DNA of 64,000 nucleotides from assembly GCA_018818065.1 (NCBI GenBank), contig JAHISV010000005.1, forward strand, positions 106,527-170,526, given 5' to 3'. The notes under the pieces were generated by a model that did not search any database, was not told where the DNA came from, and saw nothing but the letters and a program-made list of their open reading frames with translations. Below are positions 33,688-43,318 of this stretch, in pieces. Both the position numbers and the translations under genes were made by a program. Positions within the stretch are counted from its first letter, which is position 1, and each line of letters opens with the position of its first letter. This DNA comes from Bacteroidota bacterium (GTDB lineage Bacteria; Bacteroidota; Ignavibacteria; Ignavibacteriales; Melioribacteraceae).

Positions 33688-35062
33688 TTTGGAAGAGAGA
33701 TAAAATAGGTTTTAATTTCAATTCACTTTCTTTATACTCAGCCTCAGGATCAGAACCTTGAACAATTCCACAACCGGCAAAGGCATAAAGTCTGTCATTT
33801 TTAAGGAGACCGGATCTTAGGGCAACAATAAACTCCCCTTCATTATCAAAATTAAACCAGCCAACAATTCCGGCATAAAGACCACGTCTATGGCTTTCCG
33901 CATGAGTGATAAAGGATAGTGCTTTATTCCAAGGCACACCGCATATGGCTGGTGTTGGATGAATTTCTTTCAATAATGAAAAAACAGATTTCTCATCCTT
34001 CAGTTTTGCTCTGATTGGTGTCCAAAGATGTTGGATGTTGGGAAGCTTTCTGATTTGTGGATATAAATCATATTGAATGTTTTCGGTAAAGCTTTCAAAT
34101 GATTTTGCAATAAAGTCCACAACAGCTTTTTGTTCATTAATGTTCTTTTGGCTTTCAAGTAGAGTATTTGCTAAAGCTATGTCTTGTTCTTCAGTTACGC
34201 CCCGCGAAATAGAGCCAGCGAGAGCATCTGCTTCAACCCACCCTTTAGAAAAACTTGCTAAGCGCTCCGGGCTGGACCCAAAAAAAATCGATTCGTTTTG
34301 TCTGAATGCGAATGTATGGCAGGCAGGATAATTTTCAGCAAGTGATTTTATTAAATCAGATAATTCCGGAGAACTGGTTAGATCATATTCAACACGACGA
34401 GATAAAACTATTTTTTCAGCATCATTATTCTGGATGATTTCAAGGGCACTTTTTATGTTTTTCTCCCAAGCTGTATAGTCTTCTGAATTTTCACCATTTT
34501 TAAGTAATGGGCTGGTACTGCCATTACGTTTATTCGCTTTCGCATATTGATAAAATGTTTCAGTCGCATTTTCGAACTGTGAAATAATATCACTTGTCGG
34601 AGCGTTATAATAAAAGTTAAAGAGTAGATATGTATCACTTTCGTATTTATAGAAGATAGTGTTAGGTATAAACCATTCTGAATCATTAAAGTCAGTCCAT
34701 ACGTCATCAGCAAGCTTATTATCAGGGTGGAATTTTATACCTCCCAGAAAGAGTGGAAATATAATTCCAGAAAAATCATCCCAATTTGAGACAAAATCCA
34801 CCGCAATTTTTAATATTTCGCTTTCTGAAGTCAGGATACGTTCTTTACCAGAATGTTTAACAGAAATAATCTTGTCCCATCCAATCAATCTATAATTTGA
34901 AACAGGTTTTTCAATAAGAAAATAAGAGGTTTCCGAATGTTGTAGTGAACTGATAAGATTATAGTAGTCTGCATCCTCAACTTTTTGCGCATAACTTGCT
35001 ATGCCATTAGGAGTTGATTTCTTTTTTATGTCGTTAACAAACGAAATGAATCGATCTGTCAT
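33671..35062 (-). CDS. menF: Isochorismate synthase (MenF)
   Basis: 463 residues from the ATG at 35060-35062; a longer frame to 35128 adds an unlikely hydrophobic extension. C-terminal chorismate-binding domain with AEKIVLSRRVEYD, HPTPAICGVP, YAGIVGWFN and a final GCGIVQGSDPEAEYKESELK. First gene of the men operon; the promoter should lie in 35063-35682. Confidence 0.9.
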   Translation of the reverse strand: MTDRFISFVNDIKKKSTPNGIASYAQKVEDADYYNLISSLQHSETSYFLIEKPVSNYRLIGWDKIISVKHSGKERILTSESEILKIAVDFVSNWDDFSGIIFPLFLGGIKFHPDNKLADDVWTDFNDSEWFIPNTIFYKYESDTYLLFNFYYNAPTSDIISQFENATETFYQYAKANKRNGSTSPLLKNGENSEDYTAWEKNIKSALEIIQNNDAEKIVLSRRVEYDLTSSPELSDLIKSLAENYPACHTFAFRQNESIFFGSSPERLASFSKGWVEADALAGSISRGVTEEQDIALANTLLESQKNINEQKAVVDFIAKSFESFTENIQYDLYPQIRKLPNIQHLWTPIRAKLKDEKSVFSLLKEIHPTPAICGVPWNKALSFITHAESHRRGLYAGIVGWFNFDNEGEFIVALRSGLLKNDRLYAFAGCGIVQGSDPEAEYKESELKLKPILSLFQNAKKG

Positions 35063-35682
35063 TTTCAATAAATGTCGAGAGTTATTAAAAAATAAATATA
35101 AGTATAAAATCGGATAAAAAAGATTCAAATTTTATTTTTAGAAGCAGACTTAAAAATTTACCACAATATTAGAGGCAAACAAGAACTACGTATAAGTACT
35201 GTAAATAACCTAAATTTGAATAAATTTACGTTGGCTCATCTAAATTCATAAAAACAGCTATTTTAACGTATTTTGGGATTATTTTGATGAATTGAATTCA
35301 AATATTATGATATAAACAGGCGGAGTATCAAGTTAAATTTGCAATTGTAGGCGAATAAAATTGTTAATTAGTGAACTTGTAGGCTTTGATTGTTTGTTGT
35401 TATTTTTGAAGTAAGAAAAAAAATATTAAAATTATCTTTGATTTATGTAAATAAATGGCGTTTATTTGCTTGTTGTCTTGTTTATACAAATTTTAAGAAC
35501 TAGTTCTGACAATTAACAAGATACTGTGTGCTTTAGTCTTCTTATCCGGAAAATAAAAAATACTTTAGTAGACTTAAATATTTAGTTCATTCATAACTTA
35601 GTTAAAAAATTTAGTGCAAATTAGCTATTTACTATTTACTATTTGGTAGTTTTGTTGTTATATTGTAAAGGAAATAATTGTC
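35063..35682. other. AT-rich divergent intergenic region between menF and the marR-like gene
   Basis: About 620 bp with no credible frame, RNA gene or repeat. It must hold the men operon promoter (minus) and the regulator promoter (plus), but no motif stands out except the palindrome immediately to its right. Confidence 0.5.
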
Positions 35683-35700
35683 CTACGTACTTATACGTAG
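35683..35700. promoter_or_regulatory. Palindrome upstream of the marR-like gene, probable operator
   Basis: CTACGTACTTATACGTAG: perfect 7-bp arms around four bases, ending 32 bp before the regulator ATG. MarR proteins bind such 16-20 bp palindromes, often their own. Confidence 0.5.
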
Positions 35701-35732
35701 TGACGTGAACTTTTTCACAACATGAGGTGACC

Positions 35733-36155
35733 ATGCAAGACCAAAAATCCCAATTAGCTTTGGATCTCTGGAGCAAATTGACAAAAGCACACGACACGGT
35801 GCGCAAGTCGCACGTAAAACAAATGTCTCAACACAAACTGACTGCTCCTCAGTTTCATGTGTTGGAAGTATTGAAAGCAGCCGGACCAATGCCGCTAAAA
35901 CGAATTAGTGAAGAACTAATGGTAACCGGTGCAAATATTACCTGTGTAGTTGATAATCTCGAAAAAGAAGATTTAGTAAAAAGAGTTCCTTCTAAAGAAG
36001 ATAGAAGAATAATAAATGCTGAGCTCACTGATAAGGGCCGCGAAAAAATGACGGTAATTTTCCCTCAATATGTAACAAATATGATGGAAACTGCCAGTAC
36101 ATTAAGCGAAGATGAGCAGAGAGAACTTTCCAGACTACTTACAAAATTGCACTAA
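35733..36155 (+). CDS. MarR-family transcriptional regulator
   Basis: 140 residues from the ATG at 35733 with GAGG 5 bp upstream (a GTG 6 bp earlier is less likely). Winged helix-turn-helix with LTAPQFHVLEVLKAAGPMPL, VDNLEKEDLVKRVPS and the wing DRRIINAELTDKGRE. Effector unknown. The palindrome at 35683-35700 is a likely autoregulatory site; whether it also controls the divergent men operon is open. 3' end overlaps prmA by 4 bp. Confidence 0.9.
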   Translation: MQDQKSQLALDLWSKLTKAHDTVRKSHVKQMSQHKLTAPQFHVLEVLKAAGPMPLKRISEELMVTGANITCVVDNLEKEDLVKRVPSKEDRRIINAELTDKGREKMTVIFPQYVTNMMETASTLSEDEQRELSRLLTKLH

Positions 36156-37003
36156 TTTTCCAGTTCCAGAACGAGAGCTGCCCATTCTTGATGAGATTTT
36201 TGTTTTATGATTTTAAATCCAATATTGCGGTAGCTCTCAGTTATATCTTCTATATCTACTACTAATAGTCCGGACAATATCAACTTTCCACTTCTCTTCA
36301 ATTTGGTTTTTATGTCAGAACCAATACTAAGTAAAATATGTCTGTTAATATTCGCTATAATTAAATCGAATTGATCTTCTTTCAAATCACTTATTTCACC
36401 CAGAGTGATACTTGTGCATTCTCCCACGTTGTTCGCAGCAATATTTTCTTTGCCGTTCTCAAAACACCATTCGTCATTATCGACAAGAAATACTTTTCCC
36501 GCACCCAATTTTGCGGCGCATATACCCAATACCCCAGTCCCGGATCCCAAATCTAACACTTTTGCTTCTCCATTATAATCGGAATCCAGTAATTCAAGAA
36601 CCAGACGGGTGGTTTCGTGCTCTCCTGTACCAAACGACATTTTGGGGTCGATGTGTAAAATAATTTGATTATCCTTAGCCATATATTCTTTAAAGGAAGG
36701 TTTTATTACAATCCTATCTGTTACTTCAATTACTCGTAGATTTTTCTCCCATTCCTCGTTCCAGTTTTGACTTTCTACCACACGTTTACTAACGGTAATT
36801 GATTCGGCAAGATTATTTTTTATTAATCCGGATAAACATTCCGAAATCTCGGACTCAGTCAGAGGGTTTGATTCTTCTGTGAAAACGAGGAGAAAGTTGT
36901 CTAATTCATTAATCCCAATAATTGGTAGCTCCCAGAGCAAACCGCTTAGTAAATCAGTATTGAAAGGTATAGAGGTAACGGTAAATTCATTATAGTTTTT
37001 CAT
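36152..37003 (-). CDS. prmA: Ribosomal protein L11 methyltransferase (PrmA)
   Basis: 283 residues. SAM-binding core VLDLGSGTGVLGICAAKLGA, VDNDEWCFENGKENIAANN and the PrmA-specific LIIANINRHILL, preceded by HIDPKMSFGTGEHETTRLVL. Methylates ribosomal protein L11. It is 11 bp downstream of the carboxypeptidase gene. Confidence 0.9.
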   Translation of the reverse strand: MKNYNEFTVTSIPFNTDLLSGLLWELPIIGINELDNFLLVFTEESNPLTESEISECLSGLIKNNLAESITVSKRVVESQNWNEEWEKNLRVIEVTDRIVIKPSFKEYMAKDNQIILHIDPKMSFGTGEHETTRLVLELLDSDYNGEAKVLDLGSGTGVLGICAAKLGAGKVFLVDNDEWCFENGKENIAANNVGECTSITLGEISDLKEDQFDLIIANINRHILLSIGSDIKTKLKRSGKLILSGLLVVDIEDITESYRNIGFKIIKQKSHQEWAALVLELEN

Positions 37004-37014
37004 TTGTTTTCCTG

Positions 37015-38439
37015 TTAAAGTTCATCGTAAAGTATTCGGCATATTTTGTCCTGGAGCGTTCGGGCAATCCTGGCGGAAGCAACATAGTTTTGCATCATTA
37101 TAGTAAAAAGAATGTCATCTCCGCTTGAGGATTTAAGTGTGCCAGTAAGACAACTTACCCCGCTTATGGTTCCTGTTTTTCCTTTTAGGTTATTATAGCA
37201 GCCATTCTTCTTAAGGCGGTCTTTAAGTGTACCGTCAATACCGGCAATAGGCAGGGTATTAATTAATCTGTAATAAATATCAGGATAATGGTAATAGGTG
37301 TATCTTAGAACCTCGCTCAGCAACTCAGCTGTTATCAAATTGTAAAACGATAAACCAGAGCCGTCAGCAATTTTGTATGTTTTGGGATTAAGACCAACTT
37401 TTGTAATTAGACTGTCCAACGAAATCATTCCGTCTTTTGCCGAAACACGTTTCTCATTTCTTTTTTTTGCTAAGGCTCTTAATACCATTTCTGCATTTAA
37501 ATTATCACTTTCTTTATTCATGTAAAAAAGCACTGTATCCAAAGGCTGACTAAAAATAAGCAGGGGAGTAGCACCAGAATCGGGAACCTCAAGGGTATCG
37601 ATGATTCCGCTGAAGTTTATTCCCGTAGAATCGAGATACTCACTGAACACCTGCAGGAAAAAGTTCTGTGGAGCAAATATATTTCTATAAACCGTATCGG
37701 ATTTTGCTTTTCTTGAAAGCGTTCCGCTAACAAGCAACTCGTTAGATCTGTTAAGCCAATCTCTCGTCACATGAAAGTCGGAGGTGTCTTCGGCTATTGT
37801 AGTAGAAGTGTTGAGTATATTAAAGAATTTTGATTGGGGTGTAACGGAAACCTCAACCGGGCTGCCAATTTCTCCAGGGGAGTAATGTATTTCAGAAACA
37901 GATTTATTAAGTATTAGTGGGCTTAAGTAAGGAGTAAAAGCGTAAGGATCATCATCCCACATCCATCCATTACCCCAGAAAAGACTATCGCACATTGAAA
38001 CATCACCATACAAATTTCCAGTAATTTTTTTTATTCCAGAATCGCTAATCTTAGTTGCAAGCAAAGAAAGGCTTTCAAGATCGAATTCAGGGTCACCCCC
38101 TCCAACCACAAATAAATCTCCATAGAGAACGGAGTTTATAATTTTGCCTGTATAATATATTTTTGTGTCAAATGTGTAGGCTTCGTCTAAATAATAAAGG
38201 GCGGTTAAGGAAGTCAAAATTTTTAAGGTAGAGGCTGGTCTTAAAAGTAATCCGGCATTTTTACTATAGATAAGTTTATTTTCAGAAAGGTTATAAATCT
38301 CAAGCGCCGTTGAGGTGGAGGTAAAAAACTTATTTGAAAGCACACCTTCCAATTTTGTTACAACATTGGAAGAAGTTCCCTGCGAAAAAATCAATGAGGA
38401 AAATGTCAAAAATATTATCAGAGCATTTTTTAATTTCAT
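37015..38439 (-). CDS. dacB: D-alanyl-D-alanine carboxypeptidase, PBP4/DacB family
   Basis: 474 residues with a signal peptide (ends at about Gln20). Penicillin-binding motifs: SxxK at Ser70-Lys73 (RPASTLK), ESDNLNAEM (SDN) and KGKTGTISG (KTG). Class C peptidase S13 that trims peptidoglycan peptides in the periplasm. Length normal for the family. Confidence 0.9.
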   Translation of the reverse strand: MKLKNALIIFLTFSSLIFSQGTSSNVVTKLEGVLSNKFFTSTSTALEIYNLSENKLIYSKNAGLLLRPASTLKILTSLTALYYLDEAYTFDTKIYYTGKIINSVLYGDLFVVGGGDPEFDLESLSLLATKISDSGIKKITGNLYGDVSMCDSLFWGNGWMWDDDPYAFTPYLSPLILNKSVSEIHYSPGEIGSPVEVSVTPQSKFFNILNTSTTIAEDTSDFHVTRDWLNRSNELLVSGTLSRKAKSDTVYRNIFAPQNFFLQVFSEYLDSTGINFSGIIDTLEVPDSGATPLLIFSQPLDTVLFYMNKESDNLNAEMVLRALAKKRNEKRVSAKDGMISLDSLITKVGLNPKTYKIADGSGLSFYNLITAELLSEVLRYTYYHYPDIYYRLINTLPIAGIDGTLKDRLKKNGCYNNLKGKTGTISGVSCLTGTLKSSSGDDILFTIMMQNYVASARIARTLQDKICRILYDEL

Positions 38440-38454
38440 TTTCTATCCACTCTG

Positions 38455-39039
38455 TTAAAAATATGCCCGCTCTCTAAAATCCACTCCCACTTCTTCTGTA
38501 ACAAATCTTTTGGCTTTTTCTGAATCTACCTCGTTCAGTCCTACGATTGACATGACTACTTTTGTATATTTTTTTGCCTTCCTAGTGAAGTCTATCATTT
38601 CTCCATGCATTTGAGGGTCAACTCTCATTAATTTTGCGTATTGATCAGGGTCAACAGAATTTAAACTGATTGAAACAGTATCTATTAATCCTTTCAACTC
38701 AGGAGTAATATCCCTTTTATTTATATGATTACCGTGTCCATCCGTATTGATTCTGGTTTGTCCGCCTTTATCTTTTATGTATTTAGCTACCTCTTTAACA
38801 ACGTCAAATCTGATTGTTGGTTCACCATAACCACAAAAAACAATTTCCTTGTACTTTGTAGGATCGCCAATTTCATCAATATAAACCTGAGCCTCAGGTT
38901 CTTCTGATCTTTTCATTTTTAAATTATATCCCTTTATCATCGCTTCGCCTTTTCTGTCGCAGAAGACACAATCAGCATTACACCTGTTGGTTACATTTAT
39001 GTAAAGCGAATCCCCAATTTGATACGTGAAATTTAACAT
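38455..39039 (-). CDS. TatD-associated radical SAM protein
   Basis: 194 residues. Short radical SAM domain with the cluster-binding CNADCVFC (Cx3Cx2C), IVFCGYGEPTIR and TRINTDGHGN. The length and the position immediately next to tatD (3 bp apart) match the TatD-linked radical SAM family, whose substrate is not known to me. Confidence 0.85.
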   Translation of the reverse strand: MLNFTYQIGDSLYINVTNRCNADCVFCDRKGEAMIKGYNLKMKRSEEPEAQVYIDEIGDPTKYKEIVFCGYGEPTIRFDVVKEVAKYIKDKGGQTRINTDGHGNHINKRDITPELKGLIDTVSISLNSVDPDQYAKLMRVDPQMHGEMIDFTRKAKKYTKVVMSIVGLNEVDSEKAKRFVTEEVGVDFRERAYF

Positions 39040-39042
39040 GAC

Positions 39043-39813
39043 TTATTCCCCGACACCAAATAGTTTTTTAACATTATATGTTGTTCTTCGTGCAATCTCT
39101 TCTGTTGAAAGATTATGGATCTCAGCTATCTTTTCTGCAATAATTGGAATGTACGCTGGTTCGTTCCGCTGACCTCTGTATGGTTTTGGTGTCATAAATG
39201 GAGCGTCGGTTTCTAAAAGAAGGTTGTCAACATTCAAACTCTCAAGCACTTTTCTAACATTATCTGCCTTAGTGTGTGTAACATTACCAGTGAAAGAAAT
39301 AAAATGACCAAGTTCAATTAACTCATGTGCGTCATCAATATTACCAGCAAAGCAGTGAAATTGTGCTTTTAACCCGGAGTCTTTGAATTTTCTGATTATG
39401 TTCATTGTGTCTTCATCAGCTTCACGGTTATGAACAATTATCGGCAGGTCATTATTCAATGCTAATTTAATCTGTTCTTCAAAAGCGTGCAATTGCTTTT
39501 CCCTTGGGGAGAAATCGTAATAATAGTCCAGCCCAATTTCACCAATCGCAACCACCTTTTTGTGTTTAGCTAACTCGTCAAGGTGAACCAGTAAATCGTC
39601 CTTCCATTCCTGTGTGTCATGAGGATGGACTCCCACGGTTGCATAAATGCACTCATACTTTTCAGCAAGGGCAATTGCCTGTGTGGCAGTGGCTAAATCT
39701 GTTGCAGGTACAATAATGTATTTAACGCCGGCTACTTTAGCCCTATCAATTACATCGTTAAGTTCCCCATTAAAGTTGGGTAAAAACAAATGAGCATGTG
39801 TATCAATAAACAT
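39043..39813 (-). CDS. tatD: TatD-family metal-dependent hydrolase
   Basis: 256 residues. Amidohydrolase-type metal ligands in FIDTHAHLFLP, GVHPHD, GEIGLDYYYD, VHNREADED, FHCFAG and ETDAPFMTP. TatD proteins are 3'-5' DNases. Full length; forms a two-gene unit with the radical SAM gene. Confidence 0.9.
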   Translation of the reverse strand: MFIDTHAHLFLPNFNGELNDVIDRAKVAGVKYIIVPATDLATATQAIALAEKYECIYATVGVHPHDTQEWKDDLLVHLDELAKHKKVVAIGEIGLDYYYDFSPREKQLHAFEEQIKLALNNDLPIIVHNREADEDTMNIIRKFKDSGLKAQFHCFAGNIDDAHELIELGHFISFTGNVTHTKADNVRKVLESLNVDNLLLETDAPFMTPKPYRGQRNEPAYIPIIAEKIAEIHNLSTEEIARRTTYNVKKLFGVGE

Positions 39814-39885
39814 AAGGTCAGCTATTTTTTTTTGAATGATTACAAATTTAGTGAATTTAAATGGAATGAAAAATTTATGACGCCA

Positions 39886-40443
39886 TTAATAACTTGGCAG
39901 TGCTTGGTTTTTGCCAGGAGGCTGTGGCGGCGGATTAGTGAAGTCGCAGGTAATGTTTATGTTATCCAAAGAAGCGTTAGCCGGAAGAGTTAAGGTTGAC
40001 GGAGACTGATCAGGATTGTTCGAGTAAATGCCTACAACAACCCAATCGGAACGAACCAGTGATAGGGCAGGACTAAAAGATTGTGCGACTGCAAGATATG
40101 CATAATCTCCTGCCTCTAGTCCTGCTTCAAGAAAATTATCGGATGTATTATAATCATAAGTTGTTGAATTGGCTGGAATTTCCGAGCCGATATAACGGAT
40201 ATTTAATATAGTAAAATCATCAGCTGAATTTAATGGTTCCTTGAACATGACAATGTGAGTGCGTTGTACGCCCTCCGGCCATTCTCCAATAAAACTTATG
40301 GTGCCCTCAAATCCCAGATCAATTGCCTCTGGTCTGGGTGCAATGCCCTCATCGCACCCTGAGACTAAGAAAACTATTAGTGATAACAGAAAAAAAAGTT
40401 GAGTAAGGTTATTTGATTTCACCAATGACCCATCCTTCCTCAT
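39886..40443 (-). CDS. Small lipoprotein, unknown function
   Basis: 185 residues from the ATG at 40441-40443. Internal TTG/GTG codons at 40420-40425, with AGGAAGGA before them, give a cleaner lipoprotein signal and may be the true start. Lipobox VFLVSGC then DEGIAPRPEA. The rest looks like a single beta-rich domain with a Pro-rich end (NPPPQPPGK). The 5' end overlaps purM, so it is probably translated from the purM transcript. No family recognised. Confidence 0.75.
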   Translation of the reverse strand: MRKDGSLVKSNNLTQLFFLLSLIVFLVSGCDEGIAPRPEAIDLGFEGTISFIGEWPEGVQRTHIVMFKEPLNSADDFTILNIRYIGSEIPANSTTYDYNTSDNFLEAGLEAGDYAYLAVAQSFSPALSLVRSDWVVVGIYSNNPDQSPSTLTLPANASLDNINITCDFTNPPPQPPGKNQALPSY

Positions 40444-41431
40444 TAATTGATTTGCATGATTCAAGAACAGCATTCACATCATTTTTATCAACGATAGCAA
40501 TTAACCCTATACCAAGATTAAACACTTTTCTCATTTCATCATCGCTAATATCGCCAGTTTCCTGAATGATCTCAAAAATTGGTAAAATTTCCCAGGAATT
40601 CCAGTTCATTTCAATTTTATTTCCGGCCGGTACAACACGATTTGTATTGCCAATTATTCCACCACCTGTTATGTGGGAGAATGCATGAATACTATGTTTT
40701 GTTTTCAGCTCATTAATTAACGGAAGGTATGATTTGTGAATTTTTAAAAGCTCTTCGCCAAGTGTTCCTTCGAGACGATCATGTTTATCATTAACATTAT
40801 ACTTTGAAAAAAGTGCGTTTCTCGCCAGCGAGTATCCGTTTGTATGTAAACCTGTAGAAGCAAAGCCAATTAATACATCACCACTCTTTACCAGCGACCC
40901 GTTAATAATTCTTTCTTTTTCAACAACACCAACAATAGTGCCGGATAAATCATAGTCGTTCTCTGCGTAAAGCCCCGGCATTTCGGCAGTTTCCCCACCA
41001 ATAAGCGCAATATTGTTTTCCTTACAGGCAATCGCGAATCCCTCAATAATATCCGCAGCTTTTTCTGTGAAAAGTTTTCCAAATGCCATGTAATCCATAA
41101 AATATAAGGGATCAGCACCGCAAACAGCAATATCATTAATACAGTGATTAACCAGGTCCTGCCCAACAGTTTTATGTTTATCCATCATTATGGCAACTTT
41201 AAGTTTTGTTCCAACACCATCAACACTCGAGACCAAAACCGGCTTTTTGTATTTTTCCGTATCAAACTCGTAAAATGCCCCAAAATGCCCAATACCGGCT
41301 AATACGTTTTTATTGAAGGTGCCCTTAACAAGCTCCTTAATTTTATCTACAGTCTCTTCGCCTGCTTTTATATCCACGCCTGATGCTTTGTAACTAGATT
41401 CCAAGTTTTCCTCATAATTTGTATTACCCAA
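40409..41431 (-). CDS. purM: Phosphoribosylformylglycinamidine cyclo-ligase (PurM)
   Basis: 340 residues. YKASGVDIKAGEE, VSSVDGVGTKLKVA, DLVNHCINDIAVCGADPLYF, ALIGGETAEMPG and HITGGGIIGNTNRVVP cover the AIR synthetase signatures. Catalyses the fifth step of purine synthesis. The only usable start in frame is a TTG at 41429-41431, since there is no upstream ATG before a stop. Confidence 0.95.
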   Translation of the reverse strand: MGNTNYEENLESSYKASGVDIKAGEETVDKIKELVKGTFNKNVLAGIGHFGAFYEFDTEKYKKPVLVSSVDGVGTKLKVAIMMDKHKTVGQDLVNHCINDIAVCGADPLYFMDYMAFGKLFTEKAADIIEGFAIACKENNIALIGGETAEMPGLYAENDYDLSGTIVGVVEKERIINGSLVKSGDVLIGFASTGLHTNGYSLARNALFSKYNVNDKHDRLEGTLGEELLKIHKSYLPLINELKTKHSIHAFSHITGGGIIGNTNRVVPAGNKIEMNWNSWEILPIFEIIQETGDISDDEMRKVFNLGIGLIAIVDKNDVNAVLESCKSINEEGWVIGEIK

Positions 41432-41600
41432 AAATACAGCTATAGCTGTTAAAGTGAAACTCTTTATGAGGCATTTTTGTAGAAAGTGGGGAAAAACTGT
41501 ATGAACCTGTTTATTGTATGATACATCTTATTAAAGGAAAAAAAGTTATTTTTTCGATATATTTGCAGGTTCAGTAATTACTTTTTAAAAAGAACTGGTT

Positions 41601-42650
41601 ATGGAAGATTATATATTATCAGACAGAGAAAAGTCAATCCTACGGTCGGTGATACATCAATTTATTTTAACTGCTAATCCTGTTGGGTCAAGGAATATAG
41701 CAAAAAAAAATGATTTGGGATTATCGCCTGCGACTATAAGGAACATTATGGCTGATTTGGAGGATTCCGGGTTTTTGAATCATCCGCATACTTCAGCCGG
41801 TCGTCTTCCAACTGACAGAGGATATAGATTCTATGTGGATTCACTAATGGATCCTCCGGTGATTGAAGAAACGAAAAAAGATTTTATTACAGCGGAGATG
41901 AATAGTTTTTATTCGGAAACCGACGATTTGTTGAAATTAACCGCCTCACTTTTGAGTGAATTAACAAGTCAGTTGGCGTGTGTTACTTTTCCTAAGTTTG
42001 AAAACTCTATACTGACAAGTATTCAACTTGTACAGCTTTCGTCAACAAGGTTACTTGTTGTTGTAAGCATTAAATCAGGACTGGTTAAGACAATCACGCT
42101 TGAAGTTGATACTGAAATATCTTCTGAGAATATTATTGCCGTTCAAAAATTTCTGAACGAAAAGCTTAGTGGATTAACATTTACTGAGATTAGGAAAACT
42201 TTAAAAGAGAGAATTCAGGATATTCCAAAAGAAAATTACAGACCGATAGTCAGGGTTTTCCTTGAATCGGTAGATAAAATATTTCAGGACTCGCACATTC
42301 AGGATAAATCTTACCTGACTGGCGCCAAGAACATTCTTAGTCAACCGGAGTTTGGAGGACAGGACAAATTTAAGGGAATTATCGAGCTGATAGAAGACAA
42401 GGATATTATTATTCATATAATGGATAAGGTGAAATCATCGGGTAATAATGTTTCTATAATTATTGGTGAAGAAACTATGGAATCCAAGTTCTCTGATTTT
42501 AGCATGATAACCAAAGAGTATCAGGTTGGCGGTGCAACAGGTACAGTTGGCATTATGGGACCTAAAAGAATGGAGTATTCACGAATGATAGCAACTGTTG
42601 TTTATATTGCCGAGCAGCTATCGCTGGGTTTTAAAAAAATAAGTTTGTAA
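41601..42650 (+). CDS. hrcA: Heat-inducible transcription repressor HrcA
   Basis: 349 residues. N-terminal winged helix with LSPATIRNIMADLEDSGFL and HTSAGRLPTDRGYRFYVD, followed by the GAF-like domain. HrcA normally represses chaperone operons through the CIRCE palindrome, but no CIRCE (TTAGCACTC-N9-GAGTGCTAA) is visible upstream (41432-41600). First gene of hrcA-grpE-dnaJ. Confidence 0.95.
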   Translation: MEDYILSDREKSILRSVIHQFILTANPVGSRNIAKKNDLGLSPATIRNIMADLEDSGFLNHPHTSAGRLPTDRGYRFYVDSLMDPPVIEETKKDFITAEMNSFYSETDDLLKLTASLLSELTSQLACVTFPKFENSILTSIQLVQLSSTRLLVVVSIKSGLVKTITLEVDTEISSENIIAVQKFLNEKLSGLTFTEIRKTLKERIQDIPKENYRPIVRVFLESVDKIFQDSHIQDKSYLTGAKNILSQPEFGGQDKFKGIIELIEDKDIIIHIMDKVKSSGNNVSIIIGEETMESKFSDFSMITKEYQVGGATGTVGIMGPKRMEYSRMIATVVYIAEQLSLGFKKISL

Positions 42651-42683
42651 ACGTTACATAAAATAAATGTTAAAAAGGTAGAT

Positions 42684-43310
42684 ATGAAAGCAAAGAAAAA
42701 AAATGAAGAAGAAGTTGAAGACACCAAGGTAAAAATCGAAAACCTTAAGGGAACAGAATCAACCGATGAAGAAATTCCTGCCGAACAAGGCGCTGAAGAT
42801 ATAGTAGCAAAGCTTGAAAAAGAAAAACAGGAACTACACGATCAACTGCTAAGGAAAATGGCAGAGTTTGAAAACTACAAAAGAAGAACTGAGAATGATT
42901 ACGCTAATGTTTTTAAGTATGCTGCTGAACCATTTATGATTGAGATGCTGCCGGTATATAATGATTTAGAACGTTCGCTTAGCCATATTAATGATGAGAA
43001 TAAAGACTCATTAATCCAGGGCTTAAAGATGGTTTTCAATAAGTTCGGTAAAATTCTTGAAAATAACGGTGTTCAGAAGATTGATGCCAAGGGGAAGGAA
43101 TTCGATTTTAATTATCATGAAGCTTTGATGAAACAAGAATCGGCTGATGTACCACCAGATACTGTTTTAGAAGTATTTGAGAATGGTTACCTTTACAAGG
43201 ATAAAGTAATAAAGCATGCAAAAGTAATTGTAAGCAGTTCACCCGTAGTTGCTGATGAGAGTAAAGAGGTGCAAGCTGAGGATACAAAAATAGAGGAAGC
43301 AAAAAGCTAG
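42684..43310 (+). CDS. grpE: Nucleotide exchange factor GrpE
   Basis: 208 residues. Acidic N-terminus, a long coiled coil (residues about 35-75, [14 protein letters not shown]) and the C-terminal [20 protein letters not shown] signature. Works with DnaK, which is not encoded in the window. Confidence 0.95.
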   Translation: MKAKKKNEEEVEDTKVKIENLKGTESTDEEIPAEQGAEDIVAKLEKEKQELHDQLLRKMAEFENYKRRTENDYANVFKYAAEPFMIEMLPVYNDLERSLSHINDENKDSLIQGLKMVFNKFGKILENNGVQKIDAKGKEFDFNYHEALMKQESADVPPDTVLEVFENGYLYKDKVIKHAKVIVSSSPVVADESKEVQAEDTKIEEAKS

Positions 43311-43318
43311 GACTAAAT

